Notes: a model not told the origin generated them from the sequence alone. Shown: positions 21,900 through 33,137, numbered from the stretch's first letter. The stretch: 64,000 bases of DNA from Gigaspora margarita (GCA_009809945.1 WTPW01000570.1:59667-123666); one strand, 5' to 3'. Numbers and translations: made by a program.

Positions 21900-22574
21900 T
21901 TGGCACTCCAAAATCTTTTTCAAATATGGAAACAAGACAATACCGCTCAAAATAATTCCTTGTGTTTTACTAAACAATGCATATGGTTATATGACAATAA
22001 TGACATTACTCAGACTATTGACCTTATTAATCTAATTACTTCTTTCTCTGAATTAGACTCAAATAATTTTCTAGACACTCTAATAGACACAGAACTACTA
22101 GAAATTAACCAACTAGAAGTGAATAACCTAGAAGAAGTACACTCAAATTTAGAATTGGAAGATGTACAAGAAGAAATGTTATCGTTTCCAATTGCTGACC
22201 AAGAAGAAGCCACTCCTTCTATAGAGATTACATTACCTAAAAAACTAGTTAAAATTGTGCAGAATATCTCTCACCTATGTGGACCTTTGACTCAGACATC
22301 TACTCGTTCATACACTAGAATTACATACCATGAGAAATTACAGAAAATTCTAAAAAGAATAAAGACTCGTGCAAGAAACAGAGAAGACCAAAACAAACTA
22401 CTTGAAGCTTATTATTATCTTGGAAATCTTATAGAAAAACACCTGGATGTTTATGAAGATATCCAATCTATAATTGAGAAAACTCAAGGTGAAAGAAGAA
22501 CCCAAGATACTTTGAAAGGTGCCAAATGGATGAAATTACTTTTCTCTAACCGACCTCTAGAAAACATTACTTGA
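21900..22574 (+). CDS. Intact 224-residue ORF at the 3' end of the gypsy element, unknown function
   Basis: The frame is open for 224 codons after a heavily broken integrase. The N-terminal half is acidic (SELDSNNFLDT, LEEVHSNLELEDVQEEM). The C-terminal half is basic and helical (KLQKILKRIKTRARNREDQN, LLEAYYYLGNLIEKHLDVY), with possible amphipathic helices. No zinc knuckle, protease motif or membrane segment was seen. It lies between the integrase tail and the polypurine tract, where some gypsy elements carry an extra gene. It could be the remaining C-terminus of the polyprotein. It may be open because it was kept, or by chance. Confidence 0.5.
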   Translation: MALQNLFQIWKQDNTAQNNSLCFTKQCIWLYDNNDITQTIDLINLITSFSELDSNNFLDTLIDTELLEINQLEVNNLEEVHSNLELEDVQEEMLSFPIADQEEATPSIEITLPKKLVKIVQNISHLCGPLTQTSTRSYTRITYHEKLQKILKRIKTRARNREDQNKLLEAYYYLGNLIEKHLDVYEDIQSIIEKTQGERRTQDTLKGAKWMKLLFSNRPLENIT

Positions 22575-22667
22575 ACTACCTATATTACACATACTATGAT
22601 TGTGAGGCTAACAGAAGCTGACTTTTCTCAAGTCTTGACTCAGACCAGAACTCATGAGTTCATTCTT

Positions 22668-22681
22668 AAAGGGGAGAGAAA
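22668..22681 (+). promoter_or_regulatory. Polypurine tract
   Basis: AAAGGGGAGAGAAA lies directly before the LTR start TGTTATAG. This is the usual plus-strand primer position of LTR retroelements. Confidence 0.75.
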
Positions 22682-22779
22682 TGTTATAGAATAGTTTTAA
22701 TAATTTTGGTAGAAATTAGTTGAAAAATTAGTAATTATTAAGTAAAAATTGTAATAACTGTATTTAGTAATTGTAATAT

Positions 22780-22888
22780 GCAAAACGATGCACAATGACG
22801 CATAGTGACGCATAATGACGCATAGTGATGCATAACAATGCATAGCGACGCATAGCAATGCATAATGATGCATAGCGACGCATAGCTC
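22780..22888 (+). repeat. 10-bp minisatellite within the LTR U3
   Basis: GACGCATAGT-type decamers repeat about ten times, with GACGCAT or GATGCAT conserved every 10 bp. They end just upstream of the TATA box. Confidence 0.85.
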
Positions 22889-22894
22889 AATAAC

Positions 22895-22902
22895 TATATA
22901 AA
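22895..22902 (+). promoter_or_regulatory. LTR TATA box
   Basis: TATATAAA lies 7 bp after the decamer array and about 90 bp before an AATAAA, as expected for the U3/R border. Confidence 0.5.
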
Positions 22903-23340
22903 CTCTCTATATTTCTCTTAGTCTTAGATAGTTCCAGACATTGTATTTTATATTTATCTTACATCTCTTATCTCCTCCTCATAATTATTAATAAACTCTT
23001 GGAATTTCTAAGGAATAGACACCTTGGAATAGCCCTCTTGTTAAATTAATAAACTATCCATTATCTATTGTTGACTTATATTGAACTGCCTTAGAGAAGT
23101 ATATAGTGCTCCTACAGACATATAGGAAACTATACTTCCCTCTTGCACACTGCTTCACACCCACAGAAAGGGATCTCAGGAGCTGTGTGATTGTTACTTT
23201 ACTGGATTTAAAGAAGGCATCCAGTACTGTAACACTAGTATCACTAGTATTACCTAGTTTCACCAAGTTTTACCAGTTTCACCAAATCACTTTTTAAGTA
23301 TCACCAGTTTCACCAGTTTCAACTAGTGAAATTAATTAGT

Positions 23341-23830
23341 TTCACCAGCAGCTTTAGTTGCAACTAATCAATTAATCAATTAATTGATTAATTGCTACTA
23401 ATTTACTAATTAATTTATGAAAATTACTACTTATTGCCAGTGGTGATCATCACCAGTGATTAACAAAAATTAATAAAAAGTTTTTTAAAAATTAAAATTT
23501 GATTAATATTAGGGTTAGGGTAAGAACTGGGATGGTGCAGGGGGCATAGTTTATACAAAATTTTACGAGAAATTTTTTTTGTTAAAGCCCCAAAGGTGAT
23601 TTCATAGACAAATTTAAAGATACAAAATATACATTGGTGATGATCACCACTGGTGATAAATAGCAAACTTCTTAATTTATTAATGTTTCAATCGATTAAT
23701 AATTGATTCTTTAATCAATTAATTGCAACTAATTGACTAATTGATTAATTGATTAATCAATTAGTTGGTACTCAAAAGTTCAATCAATTAGTTGTCAACT
23801 AATCAACTAATTGATTTTTCAACTTTGATT
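23341..23830. mobile_element. Outer inverted repeat around a TIR element
   Basis: AACTAATCAATTAATCAATT-type stretches at 23355-23410 and their inverse at 23695-23825 bracket the element at 23431-23658. This suggests an insertion into an older palindromic repeat. Confidence 0.5.
23431..23658. mobile_element. 228-bp TIR element with the shared core
   Basis: The ends are TTATTGCCAGTGGTGATCAT and the inverted ATGATCACCACTGGTGATAA. The interior carries TTAGGGTTAGGGTAA and then the core (23557-23620). Confidence 0.8.
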
Positions 23831-24539
23831 TGTAACATTAACCACAGCAAATTTGAGGCCATCCAGCAAACTTTATGATATATACAAGTATACTTTTTTA
23901 AAATAATTTGTTATATTTTTAGAAAAAGCTTATTTTAATTTACAAAATATAAAAATTTGAAAAAAATTAATTGTGTGTTCTCAAAAATTTTTTATCAGTG
24001 GCATATTTTTATTCTCTATATAAGGTCTTGATTTGCCATGCATATTTACGTATACTCTACCCTTAATGCATTTCGATTAATGTTTTATATTATTTAGTGA
24101 ATTTAGTTAACCCATTTTATTTCATTAAATAAATTAACGTGAATAAAGTAAAGCTAATGAAATTAAGAAAAAATTTATTATTTGGTTAATTGAAAAAAAA
24201 CTATTAAAACTATTAAAACTAGGACACGAACTATTGGTATATAGGCTACAAGAAATTGAAATTTTTTATCAGAGCTCTAAGCTAGAGTTTTATTACTACC
24301 AATAAGCATTTTGTCATATATCTTTAATTTTATCCGAATTAATTAAATGTCTCCTATTTAACGAATGCATTTAACTTATTTAAAGTTAGTGAACATGCTT
24401 ATTATCAATTATCAAATGGTTTAGTGGACAATATAAAATGACAATTGCAAATGTTTACTATTGTTCGAGACCTTTTAAACATATTTAATATTAAAATTTT
24501 GTTTATCTTGTATGTTCGTTAAAAAGACTAGAAGGCAAA
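23831..24539. other. AT-rich stretch with one TIR-like end
   Basis: TATACTCTACCCTTAA at 24051-24066 equals the right end of the TTAA-flanked element at 40778-41078. No matching left end was found, so it may be a decayed or solo end. Nothing else was recognised. Confidence 0.5.
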
Positions 24540-24785
24540 GCGTCCTATATATGCTTCTGCTGGCTTTTGATAATAAATGAATGCCTTTAGTTCATCCTTT
24601 TCAGCTCCAATTCCACCTAAGTATCCAAGTCTACTAAAGTTTGATAATAAAAAGAATGCCTTACGTTTAACTTTTCCAACTCTAATTCCTTTTTATAATA
24701 ACTTCCAACATTATAATTTCTTTGGCTCGCTCCATCTCTGCTGATTTTTGATAATAATAAATGCCCTATGTTTAACATTATATCG
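24540..24785 (+). repeat. Diverged tandem repeat, about 3 copies
   Basis: TTTGATAATAAA, AATGCCTTA and TTTAAC blocks, followed by CAACTCTAATTCC, recur every 65-110 bp. Confidence 0.5.
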
Positions 24786-25360
24786 AAAGTCCACGCTTGT
24801 TTTAAAGATCACATTATGTATCTTTTCTAAGCAGTGTTCGACTTGTTGATCACGTACTTACTGGAATGGCTAGAATAATTATCGAACATTCTTTTTGTAT
24901 TTTAAATGTACTTTCTGGAAGCCCGCATTCTATTACATAAGTTCTATATTTAAATGTGTATGTTTCCCTCGGCGGCACTCATATAATGTGTACGTAGCAT
25001 GTTTACTACCTAAAAACACATCAAACATCCAGAATTTTAAATTTGTATAACAAAATAATTTCCACTTATGAAATCATAGGAGGACTTTCGTATGATTTGC
25101 AGATAATTTATATTTAATTCTCACCTTTCAAAAAAAATTAAAGGCAATAACGAAAAAAAAAGACAAAAAGAAGTATATTGAAAGTTTTATTGTACTTTTG
25201 GTAGCGGAGTCATTATAACTTCTTTCTATCTTTTTTCCTTAATTTACTTTTATTAAAAAGTATTTTTAAGCCTTATAAATAATTAAACAGAATTTATTTA
25301 CAAATCATACGAATATCCTCTATAGTTTTCAAACGGTGGTTTTCTCATAAATTTTCCGAA
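24786..25360. other. AT-rich stretch, nothing recognised
   Basis: No domain, repeat or element end was seen. Confidence 0.5.
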
Positions 25361-25367
25361 TGCTTCA

Positions 25368-25544
25368 CAGTAAGATCTCTATAAGTGCTCGCTCTCAGGA
25401 CCAAGAATTAACAATGTGCACTTAGAGAACAATATGAAAAAGTGCATTTATAGAGTGCATGTATATATTATGGCCAGAATTTGAGATTGCATTTAGAGAG
25501 GGTGTGCACGCACTTATTGATGGTGCCTTAAGAAAGTTTTACTG
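25368..25544. mobile_element. Diverged pogo/mariner-like MITE
   Basis: It begins CAGTAAGATCTCTATAAGTG and ends TTTTACTG followed by TA, with GTGCACTTA-type blocks inside. The left flank reads CA where TA is expected. Confidence 0.5.
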
Positions 25545-25845
25545 TATATATTTTGGGCAGCGTCAACTAATCAAGGTTTATGGCTTTTTTTTCTATTTCG
25601 GTCTATTATTAGTATAACCTGTTTGATCGACATTTGCTAGCCAATCACACGAATCCTTTTCTATGACTCTGCAGTTCAAATTCTCACGTTTAGCATTTCG
25701 CATCAGCAAAATTTTATTATGTAAATCAATGCTTTAAATATCAAATTACATAGAAAAATTCCTAATTTATATGATGGTATAGTATAATCAACTCATTTTT
25801 TTACAATATAGTTGATGCTGCTCCATTGAGATGGTGAGAAGAATA

Positions 25846-27127
25846 ATAATGCCTGACGAATGACGAAATATTTGCGTTGACGAATAACAAAACCATTTCA
25901 TCAGGCGACTTCGAATTGAAGAATTGAGATTGACAATTGACGAATCCCATGACGAATCAACGAAATCTATGACGAATTACGAAACCTATGTTAAGCCTGA
26001 TGAGTTATATTCATACAAGATAAAGTTAATTACTACACGCACGCTCTTTTGAATAATGCGCATAAACTTTCAAATAAAAATTAAGTATTTTAATAACGAT
26101 AAGAGCAAAAATGGAATTTTAACAGAACATAGCAATAATACACAATCGATAACATGATAATTATTTTAGGTTGGATAACAACATATAAATATTAATATAT
26201 CCGGTACATTATTGTTATCGTGATTTTACTTATTTTCACGAGTAACAACCCAAATAAGGAAATAAATAAACTAAGTGCGTAAAGATATAAATTTAGAGTT
26301 AGGGCGTTAGTTTTAGAGACTGTAACGATAGATTTGTGCTTATCAAAATTAAATTTCGTTCCCGTCATTTTTTAATTAGTGCACAAGGTCGATTTAAACA
26401 TTGATTTTCGAGTATTTTCGATCTCTTTTTCTTTTTTCGCACGTGTTCAGAATATATCGAGCGTTAATAAGTGTATGCCTAATCAAAGGCCAGCCCGACA
26501 TAGGTTCTGAACATGCTGAAGAAGAAAGAAAAGAGAGCGAAAATACTCGAAAACTAATGCGTAAATCGACCTCGGTGCACTAATTAAAAATGACGGGAAC
26601 GAAATTTTCACATATAGTAAAACACCAATTTGGCGGCATAATTTCTAATATTTATGTCCTAATACTAAACTTATATCTTTACACTTAGGTTATTTACATA
26701 AATTTAATTTTCCGTTTTAGTTCGTGTTACTCGCGAAAATAAAAAAATAAATAAAATTACATATTATCCTTTTGAACCCTTATAATGAAATAACATACTT
26801 TTGAAACAAACTTAGGTTATTTAATTTTCCGTTTTAGTTCGTGTTACTCGCGAAAATAAAAAAATAAAAAAATTAAATATTATCTTTTTGAACCCTTATA
26901 ATGAATAACATACTTTTGAAACAATTTAAGTTTAGTGTATCCGGAGTTTATTATATATAAGCTAATTGGTTGTATCCCGTTACATTACTTACTGAATTGA
27001 TTTGTCAAGGTTTCATCAATCTTTGTCAAGGGTTTCGTCAATTCGTCATAGGTTTCGTCAATTCGTCATAAGTTTCGTCATGATGAAACTGTGATTACGT
27101 GATTCGTCAATTCGTCGGGCATCATTA
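25846..27127. mobile_element. 1.28-kb foldback element with TGACGAAT subterminal arrays
   Basis: The left end reads TAATGCCTGACGAATGACGA; the right end is its inverse, ending TTCGTCGGGCATCATTA. TGACGAAT or its reverse complement recurs about eight times at each end in mirror orientation. The middle is also palindromic around 26490: TTTCGTTCCCGTCATTTTTA and GTGCAC blocks are mirrored at 26350-26390 and 26570-26610. No transposase was seen; open frames here are arms of the palindrome. Confidence 0.75.
26687..26930 (+). repeat. ~125-bp tandem duplication in the right arm
   Basis: TTTTCCGTTTTAGTTCGTGT and ACTCGCGAAAATAAAAAAAT, then ATTATC and TTTTGAACCCTTATAATG, occur twice in succession with only small changes. 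Confidence 0.8.
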
Positions 27128-28324
27128 AAGGAAAAGGCAGAAGAAGGGTGAGAGGGTGAAGTAAACAACCGAGTAAAGTTGGTATTGCCTTATGTGGATT
27201 CAATAAATATATTCATAGTTTTTCCCTACCACCTTGCTTTGAACTGCACTGCAAATAATACGAGAGTTATTATTTTGTTTTGCCTTTTTTAAACAAGGTA
27301 AAATCAGTCAAATTTGACAAATCCGCGTTTCACAAGCTTAATAAATAATTATGGTGCCTTAATACCGTAATTCAGCAATTTGATGATTCAATCATAGATC
27401 ATTCGTAAAAATTTTAAGTCATCAGTCTAAATTACGATGAATAGCACCTAGGTTTAGTGACACGATTAATTTTCGTGACACAGTTAATATAATTTGCTGA
27501 GTACTTACGTAAAACCAGAAAATAAGTATTTCATTAAACTTAGCCCCAATAATTTTCAAATTCATGAAAAAAGCCGCATCCAGATATGTCATAACCCTGT
27601 TTTATAACCCTTATAATTTAAAAAAAACCTAAAAGTATTAAAAAATATTATAAGAGCGATTGGCATTGAAAGAGCTATCTATATTAGAAGTTCTTTAAGC
27701 ATTACATTAATAATAAGTAGCTGCGCGACACAATCGCGCTAAACCAGGAACGGATGAATAAATATATAACTAATCTTATTGGTCTGGTTTAAAACATAAT
27801 TTAGATATGAATTAGCTGTATCGATCTTTTTATTATTTGAAAAGAATCTGGCACGTAAAAAAGAAAAAGTGTAAATTTGCGGGTCCCCATAAATTTGCCT
27901 TTTTAAAGATTGTTTATTATCATATTTTTTTTGCTATAATTTTTTTATTGATACACACATCAAATATATAATCAAGGCAAATAAGTGATCAAAGATTTTA
28001 TCTCTCATCAAGGGAGTGAATTGAATTATAACTATGGTATTCTGTCATTTCCGCGCAAACACATACTAACAACGCAGATTTTAAAATAACTGTTTACCTT
28101 GAATGACATCCCCACAGCAACTTTGAAGGGTAGGATGAAAAACCAGACAAGTCTATATGGAACAATCCCTTATTTACTTTTGATTACAGTGCTAACACAC
28201 CAATACAAGAAAAAAAATTTTTTTCGAAAATCTTACGCAATAATATCACATACGAAATCGTACAATAAATCAAGAAAATACATCAATACCTTCGTATCGG
28301 GTAGCTAATAAAATCGCAGATTAC
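27128..28324. other. Intergenic stretch, no gene supported
   Basis: Apart from the hairpin motif at 27715-27750, nothing was recognised. Open frames are short. Confidence 0.5.
27715..27750 (+). repeat. Conserved hairpin motif, copy 2
   Basis: GTAGCTGCGCGACACAATCG followed by CGCTAAACCAGGA. The stem GCGCGA/TCGCGC replaces GCGCAA/TTGCGC of copy 1, so a base pair has changed on both sides. Confidence 0.65.
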
Positions 28325-28332
28325 ATATGTAT

Positions 28333-28918
28333 TAGGGTGATAAACGGACTAAGTAATCAAAACTATGTAAGTTAACTATAGAATTTAATATATTGCAGAT
28401 TTTTCATGTTACATGAAGGAATCATTATTGATACATATCGATATAACGGTAATGTTAATATATTTATTAAAAATTTCAAACCGATTCAACTCACTAAAAA
28501 GTCAAAGAATTGCTTTGAAATTTTCACAAAATGTCTAAAAAGTGACAAAAAACAAAATTACGTTCGAATATTTTTTGTTAATATGTAAATTTTAGGTGTT
28601 CAACTAATAGAATATATAAATTTATTAAAAAAACTTCGTACAATAAGCACAACCAAAAAAATATACTATAGCTTTTGCGAAAAATCGAGCNTAACTTTTT
28701 AGAGATAATTCTTATGAAGAGATTTCACTCAAAAAGAAATTAGAAAAAGAAGCGAAATATTCAGCGGAATCTTTTAGAATTTTGTACTTTTCTTATAATT
28801 AAATGAAGTAAAATGATATTTTAGTCAATCATTTTTAATTTCACTGAAAAATCTGATCATATTAAAATTACTAATACACCTGACATAGTTTTGATTACTT
28901 AGTCCGTTTATCACCCTA
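28333..28918. mobile_element. 586-bp hAT-like non-autonomous element
   Basis: The ends TAGGGTGATAAACGGACTAA are inverted at the right end; about 30 bp match without error to ATCAAAACTATGT. The exact 8-bp duplication ATATGTAT lies at 28325-28332 and 28919-28926. The inside is AT-rich with no transposase. Confidence 0.9.
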
Positions 28919-28926
28919 ATATGTAT

Positions 28927-30155
28927 GCAGTATTTATTAATAGCTGCTGCAGATCAAAAAAACGGATGAAGATAACAGATTTTTTTTTTTGCACTTAATA
29001 ATCGTACACTTTAGGACACGATGATCAAATATAGTAAGGTGGCTTAATAAAAATCATGCCACATTTTATTCACACACAAATTGATAAATAATTCATCCGG
29101 ATTCAAGTTTTTTTTTTTTTTTTAGCTAAAGCGATGAAGGATACAAGTTTAGGTATTATATAGTTAGATAAATATTATATAACATACAAATATAGTGCTA
29201 TGATGCAATATACGTGTACTACGTTTAATGCATAGTACAATCGGTTACAAGTTTTGCGGTCATACGTACAGTATGTACGTACGACATTAAAAATGACAAT
29301 ATAATTCGTAATACTATATGCATTCTGTTCCCATTAAAGGGTATACATGTAATAAAGATAATCATTTTAAGCCAAGTTCATTAGAAATAAAGTTCGTTCT
29401 AGAAACAGCATACGTATTTGTTTGGCATATCTTTTCATTAAGAAATTTCCCTTTAATCCATTCAATCATCTTGCTCACAAATGTTGACGATCAGGCCTTG
29501 AATTATCCACCTCACAATTAGATATGGTTAGTTATTGGATTGAATTAGTTCTGGAATCCTATATAACTAATAATTTTATAGTAGTTCTCGTAAATTCTGC
29601 GGCAACTGATAAATATTAACCGATGATTATTCGACCGAATTGGATAGCTTTTGAATTCGGTGTTATAAATATTACACTAATGTTATTAGTCTAATAAAAT
29701 ATTAAACACATATTCATTGGCATATACCATAATTGAAATAAAATTTGGAAAGCAAGTTTTCTGTATATGGAATTTTCATCATTATTTTTAGAAAAACACG
29801 TATGTCTAACAGATTCAGAGCTTTGTTAAATAAAATTTGCAGGCTGACGGGAACAGTTTTTGTTTCAATTCTACATTAGTTAACAAAATGAGTATACGTT
29901 CTTGTTTAATTTCAATAGTAAACGGATCATCCATCTTATTTGCATTATAATGAAAACAACTGTAGTTTTAATGAAAGATAAATGGTACAGTACTGAGTCA
30001 AGATTTATAAAGATATATGTGTCACGGGTGTTTCGAACAGATAACAAAATAATGTCGTATTCTGGATATAAATTTTTAAAGATATTTTTTATCACTAAAT
30101 ACATACTTTCAAGGTCGTAAGACTACTCTAAAGAATCTTTAACGTCCGTACAATA
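28927..30155. other. AT-rich stretch, no gene supported
   Basis: The largest open frames are about 70 codons and overlap on opposite strands. No domain was recognised. Confidence 0.5.
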
Positions 30156-30159
30156 ATAT

Positions 30160-30238
30160 ATAATAAATAAATATATAATAAATAAATATATAATAAATAA
30201 ATATATAATAAATAAATATATAATAAATAAATATATAA

Positions 30239-30305
<67 letters not shown>

Positions 30306-30435
30306 ATATATAATAAATAAATATATAATAAATAAATATATAATAAATAAATATATAATAAATAAATATATAATAAATAAATATATAATAAATAAATATA
30401 TAATAAATAAATAAATAAATAAATAAATAAATTAA

Positions 30436-30473
<38 letters not shown>
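30160..30473 (+). repeat. Simple repeats: TAAATAAATATATAA units, AAAT units and poly-A
   Basis: Two blocks of a 15-bp unit flank a pure AAAT block, ending in a ~40-base A run. The unit boundary is sharp and the repeats are nearly perfect. Confidence 0.95.
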
Positions 30474-30475
<2 letters not shown>

Positions 30476-31631
30476 TAATTGAATTCAGCCGAACGATTTC
30501 GGTAAAATCTTATCTGTTATCTCTAAGCTGGTTAAGGCAGCCGCGACCACGTCTAAGCCAGCTGGCTGGGATATAAAATTTATGATTTACAGCTATTATC
30601 ATTATTCTGGAAGCACTTGAAAAAATCGGTGATGACCGAATCGATAAGTTTTTTATATCGGCCGATGTCGGTAACTTATTTATTCCGACTTGTTAACTTA
30701 TCAATTCAGTCATCTGAAAAATGTTTAGGTGTCCAGAAATAATGAATATAGATATAATGTGATTTAAGTTCGTTGAAATCTATTGGACTAAAAAAAAAAA
30801 CATTGAACAATTACCGTATCCATGATGGTTGGCAATGCAGCCAAGAATCTTATGATTATAATAAAGCTAGTAATGATAAATTTGAAAAGAGAAATGAATG
30901 AACATAAATTATATTTAGAGTCAAGTTACATTTTGGGAAGCAAATCACATGGCCATTGTTTTGGTTGCTTACTTAGCCAGTCGACGTGGCTTAAAAATGT
31001 TAGGATTTACTTATTTGTACAGCCAAAAAGGAAATTATAACAAAGTCATAATACGTGAAATTAGAGATTCAAGGTTAATAGGTTAGAGAAGTATTAATGC
31101 TAAAGAAAAACAACTTTATATGTAAAACTGTATTTCCGACACTTTTTATTAGTACCTCGAAGTTGATTTAAATACTCATTTTCTTTATTTTCGTATTTTC
31201 ATTTTATTTGACTTTATTATTCTATTCATATATGGATTTTGTGTCACGGGGCAGAAGTCCTATTTTAAGAGTTATTAGTAATACACTAGGAATATATTTG
31301 TTATTATATTTTCTAGAAATTTAAGCCAAAAATAGACAGTTCTTTGTAGGCATAAGCGAAATTCTGGTTTATTACCTCAAAATTTTTATCTGCTGCGCTT
31401 TCGGGTATTTGTCTATCCGAACTTTGTACCATTGAATTTTGTAGGAATCAAAAAGCTATATAAAGTCTACACATAATTACAGAATTTTGATATTAAAAAA
31501 GTTTATACCTTTAAATAACTAAAATTTTGGCTGAAACTTTCATATGTTAAGTCTATATTAAAGATTGTTACAGTATTTAAATTTTTTAAGCGTCCACGCC
31601 ATTAATTTTCTCAAATTAAAGATTTTAAATC
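30474..31631. other. Upstream region of the Zn2Cys6 gene
   Basis: 30480-30720 is richer in GC and has GCCGAACGATTTCGG-type dyads. The rest is AT-rich. The last 200 bp before the ATG would hold the promoter, but I see no unambiguous TATA box. Confidence 0.45.
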
Positions 31632-32330
31632 ATGTCTTCTCAAGAACGTGTTTACGTATCCAAAGCATGCACTAACTGTCAAATGAGACATGAAAAGTGT
31701 TCTCCACATGTTCCCTGTAGAAACTGTGTGAGACACAATTTTGACTGTGTTTTCAATTACACTTACAAAAAGCGCGGCCGAAAATCAAAGAAGAGAGTCG
31801 ATACAAATTCATCAATCCAGATACAAGAAAATATTTTTAGTTCGTCTATAGACAATCAAAATCAACAATTGTGTAATAAAATGGAAAACACTACACAAAA
31901 CCACGCATTAATATCTTACGACGCGTCTGAACAAAGCATTATTTCAAATGATTTTAATCAAGAACAGTTTCATCCGTTTAATGACATTACTCAAAAAATT
32001 GACTTTCTACCTCAAACACATGAAAATTCTAATAGTCAAAACATTATATCCGCTAACTATGTTACTAATAATTTCGATAACATACAACCCTTTCCCTATG
32101 ATTATGCTTCTGCAACGTTACTTTTTAATGACCATTTAAGCTATCCTTCCATTACTGAATCATATAATCCAGATTATAATCAATATTTTTACAATTTAAA
32201 CTCAGAAACTTATTATTATGACAATGATTATTATGGAATTGATTATTATGAAAATGATTATTATGCCATTGATTATTATGACAATGTTGATTCACTTACT
32301 TTTAATAATAATGGAGGATATAAGTTATAA
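31632..32330 (+). CDS. Small Zn(II)2Cys6 binuclear-cluster transcription factor
   Basis: The protein has 232 residues, no intron, and an ATG followed at once by the domain. The six cysteines are at residues 13, 16, 23, 29, 32 and 39 in the pattern C-x2-C-x6-C-x5-C-x2-C-x6-C, the fungal Gal4-type fold in which two zinc ions are held by six Cys to bind DNA. A basic cluster follows (KKRGRKSKKR, about residues 50-59), likely a nuclear signal or linker. The remainder is rich in Asn, Gln, Ser, Tyr and Asp, with repeated DYY(x)IDYY near the end, as in an acidic activation region. There is no fungal-specific TF middle-homology region, so it is shorter than typical members (500-900 residues). Targets are unknown. 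It is the only clean host-type gene in the window. Confidence 0.92.
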   Translation: MSSQERVYVSKACTNCQMRHEKCSPHVPCRNCVRHNFDCVFNYTYKKRGRKSKKRVDTNSSIQIQENIFSSSIDNQNQQLCNKMENTTQNHALISYDASEQSIISNDFNQEQFHPFNDITQKIDFLPQTHENSNSQNIISANYVTNNFDNIQPFPYDYASATLLFNDHLSYPSITESYNPDYNQYFYNLNSETYYYDNDYYGIDYYENDYYAIDYYDNVDSLTFNNNGGYKL

Positions 32331-33137
32331 GATTTTTATCAACCTTCTAAATAAGTTACAAATCAAGTTATTATGATCTTTTTTTTTTTTTTGTATAGTA
32401 TGATTATTTTTTACGCATATATTATTATTATTATAAATAAGGTCACGCAAAGATGATTTTTCGTTTTGCATACCTAGTGTTTCAATATACTGTAAACCAA
32501 TAGACTCATATTCATATCTTAGGTTATACAAAGCAAATTTTTTATTTTTTCGTCATAAATAGCATTGAATCAGAAAAAAATTTAGTCAGCGATTAAATTT
32601 TTTTTTTTTTATCAGTCCTATCGAATAATTTTGGAAATTAAGGTCTCACGTCGGATGATATCGGATAAATTTATGGAAAAAAAAGTAAATGACAAAAATA
32701 GCATAATCGGCACAATCGGGATAAAATTCGAAAAAATGGATGGTAAACAAAAAAATAAAACTTGTGTGGCTTATTATTATTTATTGTTTTTAATAAATTT
32801 AAATTATTTAAATAAAGATTTTTTTATCATTCCATTCATTCTTTAAACCAATAACACTAAATCATATTGATGTTGTATTGGGCAATTCAATAAATAGACT
32901 CTTTTGTTTTTTTTTATAATGTTTTACATTTAAACATATAATATTTTTGATAATGGAAATTTAATTACTGTAATATCACACATATACGTACGTACGTACG
33001 TACGTATGTGTATACATGTGTGCCTAAATTGCCCATCTTAATAAAAAGTAATTAACAGCCGAAATTAGTCTTATATAGTGACGAAATTAATCTTCAAATT
33101 TTTTTGAACTCTTTTCATCAAATTACATCATATAGCA
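32331..33137. other. 3' flank of the Zn2Cys6 gene, with an ACGT microsatellite
   Basis: An (ACGT)n run lies at about 32986-33006, followed by GTGTATACATGTGTG. There is no gene. Confidence 0.6.

Larger units (their letters stand above)
22682..23116 (+). repeat. 3' LTR of the Ty3/gypsy relic
   Basis: It starts TGTTATAGAATAG right after the polypurine tract. It contains a TATA box at 22895 and AATAAA at about 22989. The right end is placed at CTCCTACA (23116) only because it gives a TG...CA LTR of 435 bp. The 5' LTR is not present, so the right end is not confirmed. Confidence 0.6.

Noticed and set aside
22780..22888. CRISPR-like array
   Set aside because: Ten-bp contiguous units with no spacers, within a eukaryotic LTR.
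26401..26583. 60-codon frame in the foldback element
   Set aside because: It spans the palindrome centre and has no support beyond being open.
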